From Pelecanus crispus (taxonomy: Eukaryota > Chordata > Aves > Pelecaniformes > Pelecanidae), in contig NC_134676.1 in assembly GCF_030463565.1 (NCBI RefSeq), positions 30,257,228 to 30,321,227 on the forward strand: a stretch of 64,000 bases of DNA, in the 5' to 3' direction. Positions 1 through 30,014 of this stretch are shown piece after piece. How positions within the stretch are numbered: the first letter of the stretch is position 1; each line of letters begins with the position of its first letter. The notes below the pieces were generated by a model. The model made no database searches and was not told the origin of the DNA. It saw only the letters and a list, made by a program, of their open reading frames with translations. The position numbers and the translations under genes are program-made.

Positions 1-933
1 AAGAAACCATTTTGGCCAAGGATCATGTAGCGGTCCTGAAGAAGAAAAGCAATTAAAAAAAGCATCTTAAATTCCATGTTTTGGGGAGTGGTAATTTCTT
101 TTATTACACCCACGGTAGGTAGGGAAAAAAAAGAACAGGCTTTGGGTTACTCACATCCCTGTTCAGGCTGAATAATTTATTGCCATCATCGTGGCAGATT
201 TATAATCTCGCTATCACACCATCACTCCCTCCAGCCTTGCAAATCAAGCTCCAGATCAGTCCCTAGCTTCAGCCTCCTACATGGCACTTCAGTAAGTCTG
301 TTCCTGCCAGGGAATACTTGTGTAGGAGGATCTTTTTGTCAATGACACACACTATATGGGGAGTAGGAGGGTGTTTTGTGTTTACAGACAACAGAAGACA
401 ACTTCTGTTGCTCAGAACCTTTTCATCTTTCTCCCACTCTGTCAGGACAGAAAGTTGTTTCTGTAATACTTTGCTGTTTATAATGCTGATAATACGACAT
501 AAAAAAATTAAAACAAACATATTATGATTCAGTGCTTTATTTAGCTAAAAATCCCTCAATTTACGATGTTAACCAAAAAGTGCTTAACTTAGTTACTACT
601 TACTGTGACAAGTCCGTATTATCTATATATACCGTGTCTCTTCCTAACCAGGGAATAAAAATGTTACACCAGTACAAGATAAAACCAGCCTAATATTTAA
701 AGAATTCTCATTCTGCATTCAAATCCTGCTTGATTTGCAGTCATCTGCAGAGACAAATTACAACATATGTGTCTGATTTATGGGTTGCAAATGTTATCAT
801 CTGTACCTGAAAGTAATATTGCTTTCAGCTTCAAGGGCTTACTGAAAAGCAAATAAATTATACTTACATGTCCCATATCTGACCCCAGACAAAACAACTA
901 TGGTGAAACCTCCAGACAAATCAAAATACTTAC
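1..933 (-). other. PGM5: PGM5 intron 5 (partial)
   Basis: This is the intron sequence downstream of PGM5 coding exon 5, running off the left edge. It is AT-rich and has no reading frame resembling the expected next exon, which should open with the Asp-Arg that completes the metal loop. I recognise no repeat in it. Confidence 0.7.
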
Positions 934-17532
<16,599 letters not shown>

Positions 17533-17675
17533 GGCGGCGCCCCGCCGTGCCCCGCTGCCGCCCGCCCGGCTCTGGCTCCGCTGGGGCGCGGCAGCCCCTC
17601 ACGCAGGCTGCCTGGCCGGCGGCGGGGAGCGGGGGGGGCGTTTCCCTGCGGCGGGCTGCGCGGGGTCGGCCTCCC

Positions 17676-17705
17676 CGACGGCCGGCCCCCCCGACGGCCG
17701 GCCCC
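17676..17705 (+). repeat. 16-bp tandem duplication in the PGM5 CpG island
   Basis: Two near-identical units of about 16 bp built on CCGACGGCCGGCCCCC lie side by side about 150 bp upstream of the PGM5 start codon. The core GGCCGGCC is itself palindromic. Confidence 0.7.
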
Positions 17706-17708
17706 CGC

Positions 17709-17727
17709 GGGGCCGGGGGCGGGCGGG
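17709..17727 (+). promoter_or_regulatory. canonical G-quadruplex motif in the PGM5 promoter
   Basis: Four G runs (4, 5, 3 and 3 G) separated by loops of 2, 1 and 1 bases fit the G3+N1-7 pattern. It lies about 180 bp upstream of the start codon on the non-template side relative to plus-strand numbering. Folding is predicted from pattern only. Confidence 0.55.
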
Positions 17728-17901
17728 CTCAGCCCTCGGCGGCCCGCCGGCGCGGGAGCCCGGCGCCGCGGGGGAGCCGGGGCGGGAGCGGGCTGCGCGC
17801 CGCCCCTTCCCCCGCCCGCCGGGGCCCCCGCCGGCGCCTGCCGCCCGCAAGGACGCCCCGGGGCTTGCCAGTCCGCTGCCAGCAGCATGCGGCGGCCCCG
17901 G

Positions 17902-17911
17902 CCAAAAATAA
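17902..17911 (-). promoter_or_regulatory. MEF2-like A/T-rich element (weak)
   Basis: CCAAAAATAA is an isolated A/T-rich decamer within the CpG island, about 370 bp upstream of the start codon. It is one base from the MEF2 consensus YTAWWWWTAR. PGM5 is a muscle-enriched gene, which makes the site plausible, but one mismatch and no further support keep confidence low. Confidence 0.25.
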
Positions 17912-19130
17912 CCCTGGAAGGCGAAGCCGAGAAGCGCGGTCTCCTGCCAGCGATGTAACCGGAGGCAGGGGGGAGAGGGCGAGCCGGCACGGCACACTTG
18001 CTCGGGGGGATCACGGCTCTGTCAGCGCCGCAGCCGTCCCCGCCGACCCCCGCCGGCTGCCTCCCTGCGGCCGGCAGAAGGGCAGCGGCCGCGCCCCGGA
18101 GCCGCCTACCTGCGGGCGGCCGGGGAGCGGCGGCGGGCTCTCCCCCGCGGCAGCACCTCCCGCTGAAGGCAGGGGGTCGCCTTCACCCGCACCTCGCTGG
18201 GGGTCGGTCCCCAGGCTGGAGTGAGGCCGCCGGGCGGTACCGTACCCTTCTGCAGGCGAGAAAACAGAGGAACAGGCAATGACAGAACGAACAAGTCCTG
18301 TCACTGCCCAACCTTAAGCCAGGGGAATCGATTTCTTTCTTTCTTTTTCTCTGTACGGCTCGAAAGCAAGGGTTTTGCGTAGTAAGCAAGCCTACAGAGG
18401 GGTTTGGGGGTTGTTTTTTTCGCAGCAGGAGCTCAGCACTACAGGAAGGGTCCGGTCTGATGGTAGGATAACTGATCATGCTGGTTTCTGTCCAGGCTTA
18501 CTCCCTGTGAGGCCGAGCAACCCTCTGAAGATGTCTTTCCCTTTGAAATACTCTAAGGTGTTTCATACGGATGTGGTGAGGCTGAGTTCATTGACATATG
18601 TCTTCATTCTGCAGAGGTGGTGGCACTGGCAATTGCGAAGATGCCTGACATTTCCCAGTACAAGGGCTGTGTTTACAGATGCCTGTGACTGTCAAACATC
18701 AGCTGAAATTTTCCGTCCAAGTGCTTGTTTCACACTGGGCCTACACAACAACATTTTGATGGGACAACTCTGTTGGCTGGGGAGTTGGAAAAAATACTCA
18801 TGTAACCTAGATGTCATTCATGTGCTTAAGAGATCCCTGGTGTAGACCTGCACCTGAGCAGACAAAAAATATTTGGTAAGGCATTCTTCAGGTCTCTATG
18901 AAGGATTCTGCTCATAAACCACTCAGAAGCATGATGGACTGTCACGGCTCAACAAGACAACACGTTAGCTGCATGACAGGAGGTGGCCAGGCAAACATGA
19001 GGTAAAATGCTTTTGTCTGTTACATAGACTAGGAGCTCATTAAGAGTTGCTGGGAGTCACCTAATGAAAGGTAACCACAGGAACTCAGTGGTGGTGTTGA
19101 GACCTATCTCTGCAGACTCTTTAGTGGTTC

Positions 19131-19174
19131 GTAGCAGATAGAGTATGACGCTCTAAGGTTCGATTGTCTGCTAC
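19131..19174 (+). other. nested hairpin with tRNA-like layout
   Basis: An 8-bp perfect stem (GTAGCAGA with TCTGCTAC) encloses a second perfect 5-bp stem with a 7-base loop (TAGAG, loop, CTCTA), then AGGTTCGATT, which resembles a B-box or T-arm core. It lacks D and T arms and a T at loop position 33, so it is not a functional tRNA. It may be a tRNA-derived relic or chance. Confidence 0.3.
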
Positions 19175-22100
19175 TCATCCATCCCTTTGGCAGTGACCGC
19201 TGCCTTCATAGTAGAATGCTATATGTGCTACAATAGGTGAGGCCCAACAGTTTAGTTTAAATAAACTAATCCACTGAAGCAGGTATAGGAATTCTAGCTC
19301 TGCTGAAGGAACACCCATGTACTGGGCCATATACTCTGGAAAGAGGGCCAGAACAGATACAGGGAAGCAGTAATCTCTTCTTTCTCTTTTGTTAGACCTC
19401 CTAGTCTGTAGTCCTATTTGTGGCTTCCTGTGCCTATTCAGAATTTTAAATAGCAAAAGGAAAAAATTCTGCAGTATGGAAATGACAGTTCTCACATCCC
19501 TAATGTAAAAAAGGCGTAGCTGTAGATGAGGTTGTTACACCTAAAACAATTTTGGGCACTGCCAGTAATGAAGCCACGACATACAGTCTGCATTAGTGAA
19601 AGCTGAAATGGAATCAGATAACTCCCATCTACCACAGCAAGTATCCAAGAAGGAAACAGCAACAAAGGTCAAAAGCACTAGAAACAATGGATGATAAGTT
19701 CCAAATGCCAAATAAAGGAAAACACATAACCAAGTCAGAAACAAAGTAATAGTCTTTGAAATAGAGAATTGACTGCATTTTTCATATGGATAGGGGAAAT
19801 GTGTTCAGCGTTTGGAAGAAAATATGTCAGTTTGAATCAGTTTTGGAAATTCTGCAAACACTGACGTTCCCAGAATGTACATTTAAGAGGGACAATCAGT
19901 GACAATTTTCCAGAAGTGTTTGTCTTCACCCATATAATTCACATAAACAGTGCTGAAAAATAAAAGTAATTTGTGTTTTGCAGTCTTTTCAAGCATCACC
20001 TTGACAATGGCTCTACCAGGAGTGTAATGGGCTGTAAAGAGCACTGTAAGTTTTTTAGTTCAAACTCAGGCTCTGTGTGAGATAAGTCCAAGCAAAAGTT
20101 TATGTGACCCCTGTTTTACTGTGAGTCCTATAATACTTTGCAAAACTCAGGTTCTCCCTGTCATGCTATTTCATGAGAAGCTCGGGTTTTGTTTAAAAAA
20201 AAAAATTACCAGCCTTCACTGTAGCAGTGCAAAGCATGAAAAAGTTAATGTAGAGCATTAGAACATTCTAGTACAAAAGCTGAAGAAAAGGAACAGTTTT
20301 CTACCTTTTTTAATAAATGCTTCAATTTTCAAGTACCTGGATTAGCATTATGTTGATACATTTATACATGGGGATGCGCTTTAAATTTTTTTTTATAGCA
20401 ACGGAAGTCCCACAAGCAGTTCTGCTTTCAGCAGATTTCACTGAGAAGTGGAGGTCTCTGTAAATGGCCAATATTGCAGTTCATTAAGTGATTACTGCTA
20501 TGTATCTCTAATGAAGGAGTAATTATCAATATGAGATGATAGTAAAAGCCTGGAATGCCTTCTTGGAAAACAACAGCTAAATATATTCCTAGTGTTACCG
20601 TAGTGTGTTGTGAGTTAGTTTTTAAAATGTTGTTAGGGTAAAAGACAACTTAATAGAGTGATGGCATACATGTTAAATTTTTTCAATTTCCTAGTAAAAC
20701 AATGAGCTTTCTGACTGCCAATTTTGCAAGCTTGGTTTGACATCTGTGCTATCTACTTCAGGAACATTTTCAACCCGTACTTTGTTTCTTAAATCTTTTT
20801 GATTCCTGAGCCTTAAGATGTTTACCATAACTCATTTGTCTTGTGCAATTGACTGAGTCAATGTTAATTACTTTAAGAGCCATAATTTTTGTGTTTCCTC
20901 AGCTTTTTTTTTACCGGCATTCTACTGGTGCCTTTCTTTGTCCCTTTAGGTCCAATTTTTTCATGCACTGAGCTGGGCATTGGGTTGTTGCCTGTGTTGA
21001 TTCAAAGGAAAGAAGTGCGTCCCACAGCAACAGAAGCCCTCTATAGCCACACAGTTACTTCTAATTCAGTTGACCTAGTGACCGAATAGTTTTGTGCATA
21101 GCAGAGAAAATCAAGATAAATATCCATTTCAAAACTCTAACAATATGCCTCCTCAAATTAGTGCTTTGGATATCTTAGAATCACTAGCAATTTTTCATTT
21201 TCCAGTGTTACTGACAGGCCAGTCCCATCATTCTTGTTTTCAACAAGTAATTCCGTAGAAATACTCAGGCAAGCGCATTGAATGCTAGGCCAAGAAGTGT
21301 TATGCAAGGGTATGAACAACAGATCCATCATGTGATGGATCTTGCCGATGTGGGGAAGAAGCAGAATCTGAATACGGACCCAAGCAACTGTCTTTGTCCC
21401 CACTCTAGTCCTGCCACACTTAGTTCAGCAGCTCCATGTTTTTTAAGGCAGGGTTCTAGCCTCCGCTGCCAGGACTGGGACGAGCAGGGGAAGCAGCTGA
21501 CACTTTAATTCTCCTATCGCCTTAACAGCAGCTTGGAATGCGACTCACCAGCACGGGTCAGGAAACAAAATGTAATTCCTGGAGTCGAAGTAAGCCCTCT
21601 CTCCGGTCCTGCAAGGGGGTATGCAATTCTTCTCCTCTGAGTATGTCGCCTCACTAGCCAGAGCACCACTCTACTTATTTACACAGCTTGCTTAGATCTG
21701 TCACCTGTTATCCACTCCTTGTAGATTAAGGGAAATAATAACAGATGTGTTAAAGTCGTACTCCACATGCTAGGTTTGCTAAATGGCCGTGTAGACCAAA
21801 ACAGGCACTGCCATGCAACAGCTTTTGCTGGATGTCTGAAATCCAGGATATCATGGATATGCTGCTGCACAAATTACAGCTTCTCATTAGGCAGCCTGTC
21901 TAGATTGTCACAGGGGGAAGCAAGGGGTGGAATAAATGCTGCATTGATAATAAGGCTGTAAGTAATATATGATTTGAGTTTTTCCCAGTATTGTTTAGTA
22001 AACCTTGTTTAACAGCTGCTAGATTCAATCATTCAAATAAGCTGTAAAATTTGTACAATTCTTTGGGCACATGCTAGCCACCGATGCTAGGAGTTAGGAC

Positions 22101-25100
22101 ATCTGCAGAGGGCATCTTCTGAGAAGAAAGTCTGTGTTTTTCACTTGAGTTCATGTTGGGATTTATAGACAGATGTGAGATTATTTTTTCTGTGTGGGAA
22201 TTAAAAATAAATTAATACCAGAAAGTTCGGGATAGAATGGTGAACGATCAGCACATGCAATGTTTGTTGCTCTCATTTAATTAAGTACACGTTGGGAAGT
22301 AACATGATTCAAGGGTGGAAAGAGCTGTGATGGGGTTTGGGAAGGGAAAGGGTAAGGACAGGAAAGAGCTACACAGTCTGCTGGTCTACTCTCTTGTGGG
22401 AGAAGGCAGTTAGAGAGGACACTCTGCAGTACAATTCCCTCCTGCTACTCCATAAATATGCTTCAATGTAGTTAATGCCGAGAATTAATGTAGCAGAGAT
22501 GTAATCCCCAGAAAACAAAGATGTCTGACATGGATCCCATGTGAGTTCTTCATAAAATCTGGAAATATATTTAAGCCATCTACAATGCTAACATTCTCAT
22601 TTTGCAATTAACTAATTAAATTCCTGCTCAGGAAGTGACAGATTCTCTGAGTCCAGCACAAGCTCTGTGTGGAAGTGCTGAATATGGAAAGATGCTTCAC
22701 ACCCTTAGTTTTGTCCACTGTCAAGAGATTCATACTCTTTCTAACTGCAGATAAGTGAGTTAATCTTACTATATGTAAAATTAAGTGTGCAGTCACCACA
22801 GTCTTGCTAGACTATGTGATGGAGAAATATTCTGTTTAAGCTGTTTGTGCTGCCAAATAAGCAACATGTCGTCAAGGACTAATTTACCAATGGCTTATTC
22901 CATATACACTGTGGAAGCCTTACACTTCCATTTTTGGCTATTTACCAATTATGTCACAAGTTAAGAGTGGAAACTTTATCCATATGATTGGCCTTCTGGC
23001 ACATGATACGCAAAGAATAAAATCCAACCTATAAACAGGTCCTACTGCAGCAGACCTGCAGATTCCAGGTCTGATTTTCAGAGGTGTGAGAAATAGGCAC
23101 TACCACGGCATCCAAATAGAGTGACACAAGATTAGGCACCTCAGGCTGTAACGCTCAGATGGCATCATATTCTATAACCATGACAAAATACGCTTTACAC
23201 ATACTGCCAACTGAATGGCCTCTTCCACATGATCACCCCACTTGTGCACTGCAGAATCCTGGCAGACAAATTGCTTCATGGTCCACTCCTTACAAGCTAG
23301 CATGTTCTCTGTGTTTATCTTTTTCAGTGGTGGAATTACTGAGTAAAATGAAAATCTCAGTTGAGGCACAAGGGTCTGATCCTGGGAGCTGGGCAGTGAT
23401 AATACAGAAGTGAAACATACATTCTGAAGTATATCCTGGCTAGCTATCTACCAGCCCTAGAGATGCTAGGTAGTAAAAGTAACAGACAAAATGCTGGTTT
23501 TCTTGCTGTACTAGCAGACGGGTACATGAAGCAGAGACTGAATTTATAGTATTTTCCATTTTAAAGGAATTTTAAATTCAGATCCATTTTAAAAGGATCT
23601 GTACTATAAATATAGGTCCATCCATTTAAAAAGCCTGGGATTTTTAATATAAAGCATATATACAAAGTTTAAAAACGCAGAGCAGGAAATGTTCCCCTGA
23701 CACCCCTCCTGATAATAAAGACATCTGAAGGAAGATACACACTCGATGTAATGATTGTTTGGTACAGGGATTCCTTGTCTTACATGCACCGGCTTCTACA
23801 ATAACATAGCAAGGTAGGAAAAGCAAACTGTCATCACCCCTGCTCTCAGTCACAGTGTCTCTGACAAGGACTCAAGACTAAAACTATTCAGGAATGCAAC
23901 AAAAATGGAAGAAGAAAGCAGCATGGAAAAACAGCTCCTTGGAATGTGGGGAGAAAAAGAAAGGATTTTAGTACCAGTTTTCTTTCTGAGGTTTTGGGGA
24001 AGTCACAATATATTAAAGTCCCTCAGCTCACCAACCATGTTCACTAGCCTTTTAGAAAGCACTTCGAGACCTAGGGATTAAAAAGCCCTATTTTAAGAAA
24101 GGGTCCCAGACAAAATTCCAGTGATTCCTCAGTAAGTGTCAATATCATGGTTTTGAACACTTTGCGTAGTTGCTTAAAGGTTTCCTTTGTTTGTTTTTGC
24201 ACCACTGAAAAAGACATTGTTAACTTCACTCTTCACTGCCTGCTGTTTCTGGCCCTGCCATTTGGGGGAATATTACTGGACAAAGCACTTGGGATTTTTC
24301 TCTTCTTAAGAGTTCCCCTCTCTCTCATGTGAAGGGTCGAGTAATTTTTCAGCATACATACTCTAAATTCTAGCTGACAAATTGATTTTGCCAGGAAACT
24401 TATTTTATCTTCTGACTATAGCTGGTGAAAAGAAGTAGAATTTCTTACAGCAATATACTGTGTCTGCTAGAAAACATCTCCATATTCAAGTGGCTCTGAT
24501 TGTTTCTTTGGCCACCAGTGAGGTTAGATAGGCATAAAAGCAGTACTTTAAATTGATTAAAAAAAAAAAATCCAGAAAGAACAGTTGACTTTAAGATCCA
24601 GAAAAAAAAAATCAGACAAAATGAGTCAAAGGTATAATTTTAAGATGCCTCAGGACACCTGCATCTGAGTCCTGATTTGTGGCCGAGAACCCCACGCAGC
24701 TGCAGGTGCCACCAGCAATATGGAAAGTGGTCGAGCAGCGCCTCCTTCTGTGAGCACGTCTGGTCTGTCTTAAAGTCTGCTCTTTGAGGGTCTGTCCACA
24801 GGAAAAGTCTGATTCCACCCCCCCCACACCCCCCCTTCCGTAACCTACCATATCCTCTGGCTCATTGCTGAGAAGTTCTCTCTCAGTTCTCACACCCTGC
24901 AAGCCAGGAAGGGTGCTTAATTGGGGTTATCCATTTGGATGTATGTCTTTGGGCACTTGTCATCAGATAAACTAGCCTTTCAGTTTTGGTGTGTCTTCTG
25001 CTCCTGGTCTGGGCTGGCCTTTCATCTGGCCTTAGGTAAAGCTAGGCTAACTTCAGATTTTCTTATTTAGATTCTGTGAAAGTGTAAGTAAGTGGAACAA

Positions 25101-26289
25101 AAAATATTGATGCAGTCTGGAAAATGAGTGCAGCTGTACTCAGCAGTTGCAATAGAAAGTTAAGTAAAACAAAGTATAAATTGCAGGTGTTAAGTAGGGA
25201 ATTTCCTTAAGATTGCCAGAGACACTGAGTTAATGTATCTATTTATACCTGCAGTCCACATCTGGGTTGAGGTCTTTGGAGCCTGCTGCTGCGGGTATGA
25301 ATCTGTTGTAGAACTGGCTTGAACAAGTCTGTCTTATTTAGACCACAATGCTTTTAGAGAATTAACATGCTGCTTGCTTTCTTTACTCTAGATTTACAAG
25401 TCCTTTTTCCCAGGAGGCTCCCCATGAACAGAAGTGGAGGGCTGTTTCTACCTACCAGTTTTACTGAGGTTGCTGGTTTGACTTGCTCTGGTTGGCCTTT
25501 GCCTGTCAGGTTTTACTTTGAATCAGATTATGTCAGTGATACCACTTCCCTTCCAGCCTCTCCCATGGCCACATGATTAATGAGCAAACACCCTACCAAA
25601 GCTGTGGTTTCCTGGGGTCTCTGGACCTCTACTTTTAGGTTTTCTCCAGTGTTGAAGCTATTCCTGCCTTAACACAAAATAATTCTTCTAGAGTGATCTT
25701 GGTCCAAAATTTGCAAACTTGTCTTCCAGCCTTCCTAAGATTCCATTCAAGTGGAAGGGCTGGAAGCATACTTGAAAACATATGAGAATTGAACTTTCTC
25801 CTTTATAATACAGATTATTATAACACAGATAGTTAAAAAGAAGTTCACATAAACTTGGAAGTGGGTCTTTGTGGACCTCATATCACTTTTTCATAGTGTT
25901 ATCTCTTAATCAAGGGTGTATTATGGCACTCTTTCCCAGCAGTGCTGTATGCATCCTTTCTTGCACACCAAACCTTGGGCAGAATGCAGCATCCCAGGTT
26001 TAACATTCATGGTTTTCCTCGTTTTCTGCTGCATTATTGGACAGTCCTGTCCAGAGCATGTGCCATCTAACAGCTGTCAGTGTAACTGTCTTTAAATGAT
26101 GCGAAGCAGGGATGTCTTATTTGGCAATTCTTCAAAGACTATGAATTGTTTCAGCTTTATTGATATCTACAGAGCTAAACCAAGCAATAGGAGCTGTAAC
26201 GTACAACACCATGCATAGTATATTACAGATGTGAATGATACCTCGAGATTTCATGCATCACTGTCCATACTGTAGCCCCAAGAATACCT

Positions 26290-26307
26290 GGGGGGGGGGG
26301 GGGGGGG
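26290..26307 (+). repeat. poly-G tract (18 G)
   Basis: An uninterrupted run of 18 G in intergenic DNA, the longest G homopolymer in the window. Confidence 0.9.
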
Positions 26308-27161
26308 AATGAACTATAATGATAACACTCTCTGCACTGTGTTTGAAGAGGATGGTTAAAGTTATCCCTCTTCCTATGGTGGTGGAGGTGGAAAGCTAAA
26401 GCTTATCTTCTCATGCACCTTTGACGTCATCATTCAGTCTTGCCGTGATGTCAGCAAAGTCCTTCATCAAAAAAATGAAGTCAGAATTCTCTTAGTTTTA
26501 GAAGAAAGAGGAAAATATTTGGCAGGAAAAGATCTCACTGTGATTTCAGAGTGAATCATCAGTAAAAGGATACAGGCTTTTTATTCTTCATAAATCCTCT
26601 CCTTTACTACCTGGAAAGCACATGAAACCAAAATCAGAAATAGAATTTCCTAGGAGAAAGCAGAGCAAACAGTTGCTAAAATAAATTTTACCACTAGATG
26701 GCGGCAGATACTAGTGTTCTGTGACGTTTTCTTTCCCGTGAGCTGCTCAGTTACTAGAAAGCAAAAATAGGCAAAGAAATCCTGTGCTAAGGGAGGAGCT
26801 GGGATAAATCCCCATTTGGAAACAATTTCTGTTCCCCCGGAGACAACAGCAGAGTTCTTCATTGAGCAAAATTCACTTAGTGGGCTGTAAATTCTTTGTT
26901 TCAGCCCAAGTAACATGCTGATTTATAGTCCTAACTTTGAAGAGTGGTCCTCTGAGATATTAGGCTTTATGATTTTCTAGTTTGCAAAACAGAATTCCAG
27001 AAACTGTGTCAGCTTTGGTTTTTACTTATCTTCCTTCAGTTCCTCTAAGGCAGATGCTGATCCCACAGGGATGTTTTCAGGAGCAAGCAGCAGAATTTTT
27101 AGAAAGAAGGAAATAAAAATATTACGATAAAGAAATTTTGTTTATTTCAGGCTATTATTTA

Positions 27162-27296
27162 TGAGCAACCTGATCTGGTTGAAGATGTCTCTGCTCACTG
27201 CAGGGGGGGTTGGACTAGATGACTTTTAAAGGTCCCTTCCAACCTAAACTATTCTGTAATTCTATGATTCTATGATTCCATGATTCTATGATTATG
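27162..27296 (+). mobile_element. CR1 LINE 3' end (5'-truncated)
   Basis: A short CR1 fragment covering only the 3' end. It begins at the last ORF2 codons (...AGCAACCTGATCTGG), continues through GGTTGGACTAGATGACTTTT and AAAGGTCCCTTCCAACC, and ends in several ATTCTATG-type tail units. Same 3' end type as the copy at 30-31 kb. It cannot encode a protein. Confidence 0.93.
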
Positions 27297-30014
27297 ACTG
27301 GGTCCTTCTGGAAAACACAGTTTTAATGTCATATCAACACAGCCTTTGTTCAGATAACCCCCAATACATTGATGGCAGCTGTACCACTGTAAGGAAGGCA
27401 TCAGAGTTTCTCAAAAAACAAGCAACCTTAAATGGATAATACCAAAGTTCAGATCCTAAGGAAATGGGACTTTACTTCAGCTAACTAGCCTTTCTTTGTG
27501 TTAGGGAAGGAACTGCTCCAAAAGGTATCTGTAGAAGAAAGGCTTTTTGAAGAAAAAAAACGTAGAAGAAGGGCTTATTGTAAGGTAGGCACAGTTTTGG
27601 CAACAGGAAGAGTCAGCCACAAAGATGCAACCTTCTCTACTCATCCTCTGCAAAAAAAAGAGAAGGTGTTCCTACCAGAGGGAAGCCAGCCCATAAGGCA
27701 ATTTATATACTAGGAAAGTAAAGTTAATTCTTAGGAAAGCAGAGTAAATTAATACAAGCAGATTTGCCTCACACTTGGATTTCTGAAGGATAGTTTTCTA
27801 TTAAAACTTAAAGTAAAAATGGGTATATTTAAAGTTTTTAAACTCAGGTTTCCCCCCTCCCCAAAGTCTGCTGTCATATATGAGGCTATCCATTCCTCAG
27901 CCCTGTTAACTAATCAGTTTGACAGCAGCTAAAATAAGGAACTTGTGAATATTGACACTCAGATAATTTTTAAAGGTACTGTATAACATATGTGACTTTT
28001 CTGGAAAATATTGTAGAGGAAAATATAGAAATGTGTAAGTGAAATCAAGTTTGAAACCTCAAGGACTTCAATCCATAAAACCCAGAAATACTTCAGAATT
28101 AGCAATGAATGTGGGCAGTCATTGCTTATAAAATAGGGTGCAGACACAGTGGATGTTTCCAGGGATAGAGCAAGGGCAGAAGAAAATGCTGGAGAGAGAA
28201 ATGACAACTGCCTCTGCGTGCTAGCACAACATTTATAATGATATGCTGCTGGCCCTAGCTTACTCCCTAAAAAGCAAGGGGCAACTGTACTGCTGAAATT
28301 CCTAAACTGTCCTTGGCTGAGGCTCACTGCCCCAGGAAGGTAAAAGCCCTATGCTGGCAATGGGATGACTGCTCTTTTTACTCAGTGCAAAATCCACATC
28401 CTGCACAAGATGTTACTGGACCTTACTATAACACGTATTGTCCCTCCAGACTGCTGGAGAAAGAATTTTTGGAGGTGTTTAATGGTGTGACTCAAAGAGA
28501 ATAAATGTGAAAACCATGGTGTTATGACTTGATTGTTAGTTCTCTGCTGCTTCTTTTGCACTTGAGGTTCCCAAACTGGTTTACAAAACCATTGTACATG
28601 ACTAGCAATACAGTGACCACAGCAAGCAATTCCTAACTGATGGGTAGCTCATATTAGACTCAGGACTTTAAATGCCTCTTTGGGAAATGCTCAGCCTCAC
28701 AGCACACAGCAGCACAATCTCTTTCCCTACCAAAGGACTTAGGATGCCAGAAACAGCTCTCGCAACAAGAGATTCCCTGTTGTAAGCTACACAGCTGTGT
28801 TCTGGCCTTCCCAGAAAAATATTTGACTGCCACAATTACACTGCGCAGCAATTGGCGCATCTCCCGAATAATAAACACTAATTTGTAATTGACAAAGGTT
28901 TATCTGACCCCTCAGCTAATGAGTGAGATACAGGGACAGTCTCTTTCCTTCTGCAGAGAAGGAACAAGTTGGTTCACTAGAAAAAGTAGTGCAACTACAA
29001 GACTTATGGGTTTAATGAAACTGTTTTATGTTTATAAATGTTTATAAACACACTTTCATGTTTAGAAAGCCTGAGTGACTCTTTTAAGTAAGCACAGAAA
29101 ATGTGTGTTTTCTTTTCCCTGCCACGTGCCATCCTTTGCATAGCCATGAGTCTTACAGTTCAGTTAAAGGTTTGCACACAGAAAAGACTCAGACCCTGGG
29201 AGACAGAACAAGGTACAGACAGAAATTTATTAGGAATTGGTCTTATCCAGACCTGCAATCTTGGAGCAAGTGTGAAATACATGTGGGGCATGCATCTTGT
29301 GTGAAATGTGAGATGAGCAAGGGAGATGTGTCCGAGGGAGAGTCCTGTGTGCTCTGGAAAGAGAGAAAGAAGTAGATATGAAATGTAACATGGCATGTAA
29401 AATGCAGTGCACCCAGAAGAGAGCGGGTGCTTATAACCAGCATTGCATCCCAGTGATACAGTCAATGCCCAGCCACATGGAGATCCACTCCAACAGGTCC
29501 CCGTACATGGCTTCGGGGAGAGCTCCGCCACTGCCCACCCCTTGCTCACCTCTGCCACCACAGCGTTGGGTGGAAATACCATGATTTCAAGTTAGTGAAG
29601 CAGATGCACTGTCTGCCAGCTGAGTGCTGAGACAGCCTCAGGAGAAACCCAGGAGGGCAGCGCAGAGGAGGGCCCACCATCTCCCCCCACATCCCGTGGT
29701 TTGGGGGGATCCCCCACCCGCAGCTGTTGAAGCGCAGGGGGGGAGCCAGCACCACCCACTGCCAGAGCACAGGGATGAAAGGTAAGGCTCCTTCGCAGAA
29801 ACAAGGGGTTTCAGAAGTAGGTGTGATTCATGCGATTAACACTTACTCAGTTGTATGGGCTAAATTACTGTTCTGCAGTGGGTGGGCATACTCCCCTTCT
29901 TATTGGACAAAATGAGTATTCCGGGAGTGGGTACTCTGAAAGGACAATCTTGGGTAGCTAGCTGGGGTAAATGGGAAATCGGTAGTTCTGCTGTTACAGG
30001 AGCACGTCATCCCC
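27297..30014. other. intergenic, no gene seen; possible repeat-derived GC-rich part
   Basis: No supported gene. The part at about 29.2-29.8 kb is richer in GC, with several overlapping frames on both strands. On the minus strand, near 29229, an AATAAA is followed by a T/C-rich stretch that could be an LTR end, but I find no paired copy and leave it unassigned. Confidence 0.5.

Larger units (their letters stand above)
18291..27161. other. intergenic, no gene seen
   Basis: Nearly 9 kb between the PGM5 promoter and the first CR1. Open frames are short, lack similarity I recognise and do not form a splice-consistent chain. It holds a perfect 8-bp stem hairpin at 19131-19174, C-rich tracts near 24818 and an 18-G run at 26290. 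No protein-coding gene, including a FOXD4-type forkhead gene, is apparent. Confidence 0.65.

Noticed and set aside
19131..19174. Annotating the hairpin as a tRNA gene
   Set aside because: It lacks D and T arms and a proper anticodon loop, and at 44 bases is too short for a nuclear tRNA.
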